Assembly: GCA_027457205.1 (NCBI GenBank)
Contig: DAIDTM010000244.1
Location: 1 to 11,285 of the forward strand
Length of the DNA: 11,285 nucleotides
Direction of reading: 5' to 3'
DNA from: Anaerolineae bacterium
Lineage (GTDB): Bacteria > Chloroflexota > Anaerolineae > UBA4142
Part shown: positions 5,404 through 11,285 of the stretch, piece after piece
How positions within the stretch are numbered: position 1 is the stretch's first letter
Layout: each line of letters opens with the position of its first letter
Position numbers and translations under genes: made by a program
Notes under the pieces: generated by a model
Database searches by the model: none
Told to the model about the DNA's origin: nothing
Seen by the model: only the letters and a program-made list of their open reading frames with translations

Positions 5404-6837
5404 ATGGCAGTCCTTGCTCAAGTTCGCACGACCATCGCAGAGCATAACCTGTTCGCCCGCGGCGACAAGGTCGTGGTCGCCGTTTCCGGCGGACCCGATT
5501 CGCTGACGTTGCTGCACGTCTTGCGCGCGCTGCGCCAAGAACTAGAACTCGACCTGTTCGTCGCGCATCTCAACCACAAGCTGCGCGGCAGTGAATCGGA
5601 CGCGGACGCGCAGTTCGTCGCGTGGCTGGCGCAAGAATGGAATCTGCCCGCCACCATCGAAGCGCGCGATGTGGCGGCGCTGGCGGAGGAAAAGCGTCTC
5701 TCAGTAGAAGAAGCGGCGCGTCACGCGCGCTATGCCTTCCTCGGCGAAGTCGCGCAGCGCGTCGGCGCGAACGTGATCGCGGTCGCGCACCACGCGGACG
5801 ATCAGGTCGAGACGGTGCTGATGCATTTCCTGCGCGGCGCGGGACTTGGCGGGTTGCGGGGAATCAATTATCAATTATCGATTACCCATTACCCATTGAC
5901 CATTGTTCGCCCCTTGCTGGATGTCACGCGCGCCGAGATCGAGGCGTACTGCAAGCAGAATTATCTCACGCCGCACTACGACCGCTCCAACCTCGATATG
6001 ACTTTTTTCCGCAATCGCCTGCGGCAGGAGACGCTGCCGTACCTCGAAACGCTGAATCCCAACTTGCGCCAGACGCTGACCCGGATGTCGCACGCGATCG
6101 CGGATGACTATGATTTCGTGCAGCGCGGCGTCCACGCGGCGTACGCGCGCATCGCGCGTCCAGTGGAGGGCGCGATCGTGTTCGACCGCGCGGCGTGGCG
6201 CGCGCTCCATCCGGCGTTACAGCGCGGCACGCTGCGCGCCGCCGTGCAGCAGTTGCGCGGCGATCTGCGCGACATCGACTGGACGTCCATCGAAGACGCC
6301 CGGCGCGTCGCGCTGGAAAAATCCGCCGGCGCGGCGGCGACGCTGCCGCAGGGATTGATGCTCGTCGTCGGCTACACCGATTTCACGATTGCCGACACCG
6401 CGCGCGGCGCGCCGATGCCGGCGCAAAGCGTGCCGCTGCTGCGCGTCGAGCGCGTCGATTTGCCGGCTCAAGGCGCGTTCGAGCTGCCCGATTCGGATTG
6501 GGTCGTGTACACGGAGAGCGCCAATCGCAAACTGGAAACGGCAGACCGCTGGACGGCGGTGCTCGATTTTGAAAAATGCGCGGGCAAGATTTATCTGCGC
6601 CGCCGCCGCGCCGGCGACCGCTTCCAGCCCGCCGGGCTGGGCGGGCACACGCAGACGCTGCACGAATTTATGATCAACGAGAAAATCCCACGCGCCGCGC
6701 GCGCGCTGCTGCCGCTCCTCGTCGTGAACGACCAAATCGCCTGGGTGTGCGGATGGCGCGTGGACGAACGCGTGTGCGTGACCGACGAGACGCGCGTGTT
6801 CTGGCAAATCACCTTTCGGAAAAAGGAAAAACATTGA
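5404..6837 (+). CDS. tilS: tRNA(Ile)-lysidine synthase
   Basis: 477 residues, full length for the long TilS form. TilS uses ATP and lysine to convert C34 of tRNA(Ile) with CAU anticodon to lysidine, so that it reads AUA and accepts Ile; it is cytoplasmic and normally essential. The N-type PP-loop ATPase is clear: S28-G-G-P-D-S33, H55-L-N-H-K-L-R-G-S-E-S, H129-H-A-D-D-Q-V-E-T137, then R-G-A-G-L-G-G-L-R-G. Later come D-R-S-N-(x5)-F-R-N-R-L-R and L-P-Y-L-E-T-L-N-P. The C-terminal domain has R-R-R-A-G-D-R-F-x-P-A-G-L-G-G, K-I-P-R-A-A-R and I-A-W-V-C-G-W-R. Oddity: residues 154-168, between G-L-R-G and V-R-P-L-L-D-V, are encoded by a six-copy heptamer array. That loop varies in sequence and length in the family, so the enzyme is probably active. 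ATG 5404 has only a weak GGGT upstream. TGA at 6835-6837 overlaps the next start. Confidence 0.96.
   Translation: MAVLAQVRTTIAEHNLFARGDKVVVAVSGGPDSLTLLHVLRALRQELELDLFVAHLNHKLRGSESDADAQFVAWLAQEWNLPATIEARDVAALAEEKRLSVEEAARHARYAFLGEVAQRVGANVIAVAHHADDQVETVLMHFLRGAGLGGLRGINYQLSITHYPLTIVRPLLDVTRAEIEAYCKQNYLTPHYDRSNLDMTFFRNRLRQETLPYLETLNPNLRQTLTRMSHAIADDYDFVQRGVHAAYARIARPVEGAIVFDRAAWRALHPALQRGTLRAAVQQLRGDLRDIDWTSIEDARRVALEKSAGAAATLPQGLMLVVGYTDFTIADTARGAPMPAQSVPLLRVERVDLPAQGAFELPDSDWVVYTESANRKLETADRWTAVLDFEKCAGKIYLRRRRAGDRFQPAGLGGHTQTLHEFMINEKIPRAARALLPLLVVNDQIAWVCGWRVDERVCVTDETRVFWQITFRKKEKH
5865..5906 (+). repeat. Six-copy heptamer tandem array inside tilS
   Basis: Six contiguous 7-bp words occupy exactly 42 nt. 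The first two are identical (CAATTAT), and the others are variants such as CCATTAC and CCATTGA. 42 nt equals 14 codons, so the frame is kept. The stretch is AT-rich against the surrounding GC-rich coding DNA and uses TTA and ATT codons that are scarce in the rest of the gene. It is tandem only, with no inverted half, unlike the arrays between genes. Confidence 0.9.
6822..6827 (+). promoter_or_regulatory. Shine-Dalgarno that fixes the TTG start of the permease
   Basis: AAAGGA with a 6-nt spacer to TTG at 6834. It lies inside the last codons of tilS and is the best ribosome-binding site in that region; no ATG or GTG occurs at a suitable position before the first membrane helix. Confidence 0.75.
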
Positions 6838-7766
6838 ACCCCATCGAAGTAGGCGCGGAGCTTAGCGCCGCGGCTGCCGCTCGCCAGCAGGTCCCCTTGC
6901 GCGGGTACGTCATCGTTCTGACCGGCACCGTCATCTGGGCGCTGACCGGCGTCGTCATCAAGATTCTGCTGACGCGTTACGGAATGGAAACGATGACGAT
7001 TGCATTCTGGCGCGTCTCCATCGTCACCGCGTTCGTCTTTGTCGCGCTGCTCGTCTTGGACGCCCAGCAGCTTCGCATCGCGCGGCGCGATCTGCCGCTC
7101 TTTGCCTTCTACGGATTGATCGGCGTCGCGGCGCATCAGATCGTCTGGATCACGTCCGTGCAGTACAACGGCGCGGCAGTCGCGACCGTCATCATTTACA
7201 CCTCGCCCGCCATCGTCGCGATCTTCGCGTGGCGCTGGATGCGCGAGACCATCGACCGGACGAAACTAGCCGCGCTCGCGCTGACGATCTTTGGCATTGT
7301 GCTGGTCGCGCGCGCGTACGATCCCGCGCAGATTCAGCTGAACGAGATCGGGCTGGCAGCGGGCATCGGCTCGGCATTCACGTTTGCGACCTACTCGCTG
7401 GTCGGGCGCATCGCGACGCGCACGTACACCGCGTGGACCTCGCTCTTCTACGCGTTCCTCTTCGGCACGGTCTTTCTGCTGCCGGTCAGTCTCCTCGTCC
7501 ACAGTTTTGTGCCGAACAATCTACCGCTCGACGGCTGGACGACGCTGGTCTTTCTCGCGCTCGTGCCAACGCTCGGCGGATTCGGCGCGTACACCGTCGG
7601 CTTGAGCCATCTGCCGGCAAGCGTCGCCAGCATCCTCGCCGCGTTCGAGCCAGTGACGACTGCCATTGTCGCGTATTTCGTTTTCGGCGAGACGCTGGAC
7701 GCGCTGCAGCTCACCGGCGCGGCGATGATCCTCGCCAGCGTGGTGCTGTTGCGACCCAAATCGTAA
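6834..7766 (+). CDS. DMT superfamily (EamA) permease
   Basis: 310 residues from TTG 6834, read as (M)NPIEVGAEL. The sequence contains two EamA halves. The first (about residues 24-150) runs from Y-V-I-V-L-T-G-T-V-I-W-A-L-T-G-V-V through F-W-R-V and the helix ending Y-T-S-P-A-I-V-A-I-F-A-W. The second (about 165-308) includes G-S-A-F-T-F-A-T-Y-S-L-V-G-R, T-L-G-G-F-G-A-Y-T-V-G-L and A-S-I-L-A-A-F-E-P-V-T-T-A-I-V-A-Y, ending L-R-P-K-S. About ten membrane helices are expected, the standard arrangement for drug/metabolite transporters of about 300 residues. The family exports amino acids, nucleotides or other metabolites; the substrate is unknown. The start overlaps the tilS stop as TTGA, with AAAGGA 6 nt before it, so translational coupling to tilS is likely. 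An upstream extension in the same frame is the shadow of tilS and was left out. Confidence 0.92.
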   Translation: MNPIEVGAELSAAAAARQQVPLRGYVIVLTGTVIWALTGVVIKILLTRYGMETMTIAFWRVSIVTAFVFVALLVLDAQQLRIARRDLPLFAFYGLIGVAAHQIVWITSVQYNGAAVATVIIYTSPAIVAIFAWRWMRETIDRTKLAALALTIFGIVLVARAYDPAQIQLNEIGLAAGIGSAFTFATYSLVGRIATRTYTAWTSLFYAFLFGTVFLLPVSLLVHSFVPNNLPLDGWTTLVFLALVPTLGGFGAYTVGLSHLPASVASILAAFEPVTTAIVAYFVFGETLDALQLTGAAMILASVVLLRPKS

Positions 7767-7775
7767 GCGCGCGCG

Positions 7776-7788
7776 AACCAATTTGGTT
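7776..7788. repeat. Short palindrome next to the left inverted repeat
   Basis: AACCAA-T-TTGGTT is a perfect 6-bp palindrome with a 1-nt centre, 10 nt after the permease stop. It runs into the 22-bp inverted repeat at 7786-7807. The right-hand copy of that repeat has no such palindrome beside it. Confidence 0.6.
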
Positions 7789-7807
7789 TCGGCTTGTCCG
7801 AGTTAGG
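7786..7807. repeat. Left copy of the 22-bp inverted repeat flanking the lyase gene
   Basis: The 22 nt here are the reverse complement of 10311-10332 with a single mismatch. The shared core read on the + strand contains CTTGTCCGAGTTAGG. The inner end overlaps the AGG of the lyase Shine-Dalgarno. Similarity stops abruptly at both ends of the 22 bp. Confidence 0.85.
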
Positions 7808-7809
7808 AG
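7805..7809 (+). promoter_or_regulatory. Shine-Dalgarno of the lyase gene
   Basis: AGGAG with a 7-nt spacer to ATG 7817. It decides the start of the lyase, whose frame is open for almost 600 nt further upstream through the permease gene. The ATG is followed at once by a lipoprotein signal peptide. Confidence 0.85.
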
Positions 7810-7816
7810 TACGACG

Positions 7817-10315
7817 ATGAAAGCATCCCGGTTCCTCGTCCTCCTGTTACTGTGGATTCCCGCCTGCGCGTCACAAACCACCACGCCCATCCCAACCGCG
7901 CTGCCCACGCGACCGCCAACGCCCACGCGCGCGCCAACCTCCACCGCCACGACTGCACCCACGGCAACGCGCGCGCCGACCGCCGCATCAAAACTACTCT
8001 GGCAGCAGCGCGCCGCGCCGCGCACGTTGATCGACGCGAACGACATCGCCCGGATCAAGCAGTGGATCGCTACCGACGCGTGGGCGCGCGGCGCGTTCGA
8101 TCAAATCATCCGGAACGCGGATGCGTGGCCCTCGGGCTATCTGAAAGAGTTCAACCTCACCCGCCCCGACTTGCCGCCGACCGGCGGACAGTGGACGCTG
8201 TGGTACATCTGCCCCAACGGTCTGCCGCTGCGCTACGTGCCGACGCATTCGCCGCCGCACTATTGCCCCAGCACAAATCAATATTACGCCTCGCCGCCGC
8301 AATGGCAGAATCGTCCGACGCTGTATAACGAAGTGATCTACGCGCGGCGGCACGACGCGCTCGCGACGTACGCGCGCTGGCTCGGTCTGGCGTACGCGCT
8401 CACCGGCGACGCGAAATACGCGACTAGCGCGGCTACGATTCTGCGCGCGTACGCCGCAGTGTACCCCACCTATCCACATCACGACGTCAACGGCAAGACG
8501 AGCCGGAGCGGCGCTAAGGCGCACGCGCAGACGTTGGACGAAGCGGTCTGGCTGATCGACCTGGCGTGGTCGTACGATTTGATCGGCGATACGCTCGCGC
8601 CGGCAGACCGCGCGGCAATCGCCAACGGCTTGCTGCGTCCCGCCGTCGCGGAGATCGAAGGAAATCCCATGGGGCTGAGCAACTGGCAGACGTGGCACAA
8701 TGCGGCGATCGCGACGGTGGGATTCGCGCTGAACGATACGCGAATGGTGAACGAGGCGTACAACGATCCAGCAAACGGATTCTTCATGCAACTGCGTGAC
8801 GGCGCGTCCGCCGACGGCTTTTGGTGGGAAAGTTCGTGGGGCTATCACTTTTACGCGCTGAACGCTATGATCGATCTTGCCGAGATGGGCGCGCGCGCCG
8901 GCATCGACACGTACGCGCAGTCGAACCTGCGCGCGATGTGGTACGCGCCGCTGCAAATGGTGCTACCCGATTTGACGCTGCCGCGCTTTAACGACGACAC
9001 CGGTCGCTCGCTGATGCACGAGTGGATGTACGAGGTTGGCTACAACCGATACCGCGACCCGCTCCTCGCGCTGCCGATCAGCGGCGGCGCGCGCGGCTGG
9101 CAGGCGCTGCTGTGGGGCGCAGAAACGCTGTCCGCCGCCAGCCCGTCGATGACGACCAGCGCGCTCCTGCCGAAAGCCGGCTATGCGATCCTGCGCGCGG
9201 GAGACGGGACGGATTTGCGCTATCTCGCGTTCAAGTTCGGACCGCACGGCGGATTTCACGGACACTTTGACGAACTGGGCTATGTGTCGTTCGGCGCGGG
9301 CAAGCTGCTCGGCATCGACCCGGGGACGCACTCGTACGCCTCGGCATTGCACGACGGCTGGGACAAGACCACGGTCGCGCACAACACCGTCGTCGTGGAC
9401 GAGCAGAACCAAGCCGAGGCGACCGGCAACCTGCGTCAGTACCTGGGATTCTCCGCGTTCAGTCTCGCGACGGCGGACGCCGGCGCGGCGTATCCGAATC
9501 GCGCGGCGATCACGCGTTCGCTCGCGCTCACGCCGGATTATTGGCTTGACGTGATGCGCGTGATGGCGCTGGACGGCAAGCCGCATCGCATCGATTGGGT
9601 GTACCACGACGCCGGCAATCTCTCCACGCCGCTCACGCTGTCGCCGTACACCGCGTTCCCAAAATCGAACGGCTACGACCACCTGACCGCCGATCGCGCC
9701 GCCGCGACGGACAGCGATTGGCAAGCGACGTGGACGCTGAGCGGCGCGCGCGTCGATTTGACGATGCTCGGAGTGACGGGCACGACCGTCGTCGCCGGCA
9801 CCGGCATCGATCAGACGAACCAGGCGGTTCCGTTCGCGATGGCGCGGCGGCAAGCGCAAGACACGACCTTCGCCGCGCTGTTCGAGCCGAGCCGAACGTC
9901 GCCGCGCGTCACGACGTTTGCATCACTGGGCGCGGGGCTGAGCATCGTCGCGCCCGGCGTGTTCGAAGATTCGGTCCTGCTGCCGGACGATACCGCGCAC
10001 GGCGACCGCAGCTTTAGCGTGTTCAGCACCGACGCTGTCGCGGCGTATGCGCGAGAAGACGCCACGAACAACCTGCAAACGTTCGTCCTCGCCAACGCAA
10101 CCCGGTTTTCAGATGGAGTTGTGCCGCGGCTCACCAGCACGATGCCGATCACGCTCCAAGTGACGTACACGGGAAATACGCTGGCGGTCACGCTACCGCG
10201 CGCACCAATCGCGCAGGTGCGTATCTACGCGCCGACGAGCACGCAGGTGAGGGTGAACGGAAATATCGTGGGATACAAACGCGAGGGCGTGAGCGTGACC
10301 ATCACGGTGCCCTAA
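7817..10315 (+). CDS. Heparinase II/III / alginate lyase-like lipoprotein
   Basis: 832 residues. A signal peptide (MKASRFLVLLLLWIPAC) ends in a lipobox with Cys17, then a Thr/Pro-rich linker runs to about residue 58. An alpha-helical toroid domain follows, with N289-W-Q-T-W-H294-N and W-G-Y343-H-F-Y346. The beta-rich heparinase II/III-like half has the signature P-H477-G-G-F-H481-G-H483-F-D485 and G-I-D-P-G-T-H-S-Y. These motifs are typical of polysaccharide lyases that cleave uronic-acid glycosidic bonds by beta-elimination, with Asn, His and Tyr as usual catalytic residues. Which of these is catalytic here, and the substrate (alginate, glycosaminoglycan or another uronate), cannot be decided from the motifs. 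A short C-x17-C segment (C132, C150) precedes the toroid. Anchoring at the cell surface and use in scavenging extracellular polysaccharide is inference. No sugar transporter or other carbohydrate enzyme is adjacent. The gene is exactly bracketed by a 22-bp inverted repeat; the TAA stop lies inside the right copy. Confidence 0.85.
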   Translation: MKASRFLVLLLLWIPACASQTTTPIPTALPTRPPTPTRAPTSTATTAPTATRAPTAASKLLWQQRAAPRTLIDANDIARIKQWIATDAWARGAFDQIIRNADAWPSGYLKEFNLTRPDLPPTGGQWTLWYICPNGLPLRYVPTHSPPHYCPSTNQYYASPPQWQNRPTLYNEVIYARRHDALATYARWLGLAYALTGDAKYATSAATILRAYAAVYPTYPHHDVNGKTSRSGAKAHAQTLDEAVWLIDLAWSYDLIGDTLAPADRAAIANGLLRPAVAEIEGNPMGLSNWQTWHNAAIATVGFALNDTRMVNEAYNDPANGFFMQLRDGASADGFWWESSWGYHFYALNAMIDLAEMGARAGIDTYAQSNLRAMWYAPLQMVLPDLTLPRFNDDTGRSLMHEWMYEVGYNRYRDPLLALPISGGARGWQALLWGAETLSAASPSMTTSALLPKAGYAILRAGDGTDLRYLAFKFGPHGGFHGHFDELGYVSFGAGKLLGIDPGTHSYASALHDGWDKTTVAHNTVVVDEQNQAEATGNLRQYLGFSAFSLATADAGAAYPNRAAITRSLALTPDYWLDVMRVMALDGKPHRIDWVYHDAGNLSTPLTLSPYTAFPKSNGYDHLTADRAAATDSDWQATWTLSGARVDLTMLGVTGTTVVAGTGIDQTNQAVPFAMARRQAQDTTFAALFEPSRTSPRVTTFASLGAGLSIVAPGVFEDSVLLPDDTAHGDRSFSVFSTDAVAAYAREDATNNLQTFVLANATRFSDGVVPRLTSTMPITLQVTYTGNTLAVTLPRAPIAQVRIYAPTSTQVRVNGNIVGYKREGVSVTITVP

Positions 10316-10332
10316 CTCGGACAAGTCGAAAC
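10311..10332. repeat. Right copy of the 22-bp inverted repeat flanking the lyase gene
   Basis: Reverse complement of 7786-7807 with one mismatch (T for C at 10326). It begins inside the last Pro codon and contains the TAA stop at 10313-10315, so the repeat sets the C-terminus of the lyase. Confidence 0.85.
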
Positions 10333-10337
10333 AGTTT

Positions 10338-10415
10338 AACCGCGAAGGACACAAAGAACGCAAAGTAAGAAAATTCCTGAACAAGGAAATCCTTTCTGTG
10401 AAATTCCGTGCGGTT
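10338..10415. repeat. Imperfect inverted intergenic repeat between convergent genes
   Basis: AACCGC at 10338-10343 pairs with GCGGTT at 10410-10415. Between them lie purine-rich words of the ACAAAGAACGCAAAG type on the left and pyrimidine-rich CTTTCTGTG on the right, giving an imperfect long inverted repeat. Style and words resemble the element at 5210-5389 (GCAAAG, GACGC). It occupies most of the gap between the convergent lyase and GH3 genes. Confidence 0.6.
10374..10388. terminator. Possible bidirectional hairpin terminator
   Basis: TTCCT-gaaca-AGGAA forms a short stem at the centre of the convergent intergenic region. It can be extended outward, and T-rich or A-rich bases lie nearby on both strands. 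The stem is short and AT-rich, so this is a weak candidate supported mainly by its position between two convergent genes. Confidence 0.35.
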
Positions 10416-10442
10416 CTGTAGCAAGAAATATTTGACGCCGGG

Positions 10443-11285
10443 TTACAATCGTCCAAAGTTGAACGACTGGAATTCTTCCCACGCGTAGAGGAATGGCGTG
10501 AACCAGCGGTCTCTGCCGATGCAGCGAAAGTACGGCGGCTGAATCGCGCGGATCAGATCGCCGATCTTGTAGCGGGCGAGAATGGGCGTCGACACGATGA
10601 GCCGCCCCATCTCGCCGGCTTTCATTTCGTGAAGCATCTTGATGCCCACGCGTGTCTCGACTTCGAAGAAGAAGAGATCATAGTTCGGCTGCCACGCGCG
10701 CTTGTCGTCGATTTGCTGACCGAACATCCCCTCGGTCGTGCCGTAGATTTCGCGGATCGCCGCCGCGGGACCGTAGAGCGCGTGCAGCGCGGGTTCGTAA
10801 CGCGTGTTGATGCCGGCGACGCTGCCGAGCGTCATGATCTGCGTCTTCCACAAATCCTTCGGATAGACGCCGTGTTTCTTCTTTAGGTATCTGCCGAATG
10901 AAACCGCAGTCGGCGCGACGCCACCGACGAGTGTAACGTTCTCGTTCTTGCATTTCTCGTACGCCAGTTCAAAGCGCGCGTCCCAATCGCGCTCTGTCTT
11001 GCCGCCGCCGAGCGCGTCGATCTCGGCCTGCGACGGCACGGAGCGAATCGGCGTGGACGCAGAGACGTATTTGGTGTAGATGCCGGACGAGTAACCGTAC
11101 TCGACTTCGCGCTCGCCAACTTTCACTTTACCCACGACGGACGGAAAATTCAGATTGAGGTTGACGCCCTGGAAGAGATCGAAGCGTTGGGTGCTAAGCG
11201 CGTACTGCACCATCGCGCGGCTCGCGCTGACGCGCATCTTCAAATCGGTCGGCGTCATCGGGATGAATTTCGATTCACCCTGGGT
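10443..11285 (-). CDS. GH3 auxin-responsive-promoter family protein, N-terminus cut by the right edge
   Basis: Reverse-strand frame open from the window edge to TAA at 10445-10443 (280 residues seen; family members are about 500-550, so roughly the N-terminal 200 or more are missing if the length is typical). The first visible residues, T-Q-G-E-S-K-F-I-P-M-T, match the phosphate-binding motif of GH3/LuxE-like adenylate-forming enzymes (usually preceded by SGT). Further on are L-G-S-V-A-G (about 130), E-I-Y-G-T-T-E-G-M-F-G-Q and Y-K-I-G-D-L-I, corresponding to the acyl-adenylate motifs. Plant GH3 enzymes conjugate amino acids to auxin or jasmonate; bacterial homologues are mostly uncharacterised, and this one probably activates a carboxylic acid. 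The Met at 11258 follows the phosphate-binding motif and cannot be the true start. The gene converges on the lyase gene. Confidence 0.85.
   Translation of the reverse strand, partial: TQGESKFIPMTPTDLKMRVSASRAMVQYALSTQRFDLFQGVNLNLNFPSVVGKVKVGEREVEYGYSSGIYTKYVSASTPIRSVPSQAEIDALGGGKTERDWDARFELAYEKCKNENVTLVGGVAPTAVSFGRYLKKKHGVYPKDLWKTQIMTLGSVAGINTRYEPALHALYGPAAAIREIYGTTEGMFGQQIDDKRAWQPNYDLFFFEVETRVGIKMLHEMKAGEMGRLIVSTPILARYKIGDLIRAIQPPYFRCIGRDRWFTPFLYAWEEFQSFNFGRL

Noticed and set aside
7229..7816. Upstream extension of the lyase reading frame
   Set aside because: It overlaps the permease in another frame and is Arg-rich. The AGGAG at 7805 and the lipoprotein signal fix the start at 7817.
10443..11258. 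GH3 protein starting at the Met at 11258
   Set aside because: The frame continues to the edge and encodes the phosphate-binding motif T-Q-G-E-S-K-F-I-P-M-T upstream of that Met, so the gene is only truncated by the window.

Overview
The window is GC-rich, densely coded bacterial DNA. Two predicted lipoproteins carry long Thr/Pro-rich linkers straight after the lipidated Cys. Together with a stand-alone LOR/SDH (TIGR00300-type) protein, a DUF951 protein and a GH3-family protein, this suggests an uncultured Chloroflexota, perhaps Anaerolineae. That placement is inference from style and gene content; there is no marker gene that proves it.

Layout. Three genes read leftward from a divergent promoter region near 3785-3941: a lytic transglycosylase lipoprotein with TPR-like repeats (1424-3784), a small DUF951 protein (1120-1341) and an MFS exporter-like permease cut by the left edge (1-1056). 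Four genes read rightward: a LOR/SDH (ornithine cyclodeaminase-type) enzyme (3942-5204), tilS (5404-6837), a DMT/EamA permease that overlaps the tilS stop by 4 nt and starts at TTG (6834-7766), and a large heparinase II/III/alginate-lyase-like lipoprotein (7817-10315). A GH3-family adenylate-forming protein converges from the right edge (10443-11285, N-terminus missing). No rRNA, tRNA, CRISPR array, transposase, phage or defence gene was seen. No stretch longer than about 200 bp lacks a gene, and the longest gap (5205-5403) is mostly repeat.

The genes are ordinary housekeeping or transport functions and do not form an obvious pathway. tilS and the permease are probably translationally coupled. 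The transglycosylase and the lyase are both surface lipoproteins that would act on wall or extracellular polysaccharide.

The unusual layer is the repeats. Nearly every gene boundary carries a low-complexity element. Four are degenerate arrays of 7- or 8-bp words (1072-1137, 1361-1434, 3868-3933, 5865-5906). The first three are arranged head-to-head as inverted arrays; the fourth is a pure tandem of exactly six heptamers sitting in frame inside tilS. The arrays supply the last residues and stop codons of two genes and the 5' leader of a third. Separately, a 22-bp inverted repeat with one mismatch brackets the lyase gene exactly, overlapping its Shine-Dalgarno on one side and its stop codon on the other. 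These repeats are the part of the window most worth a second look.
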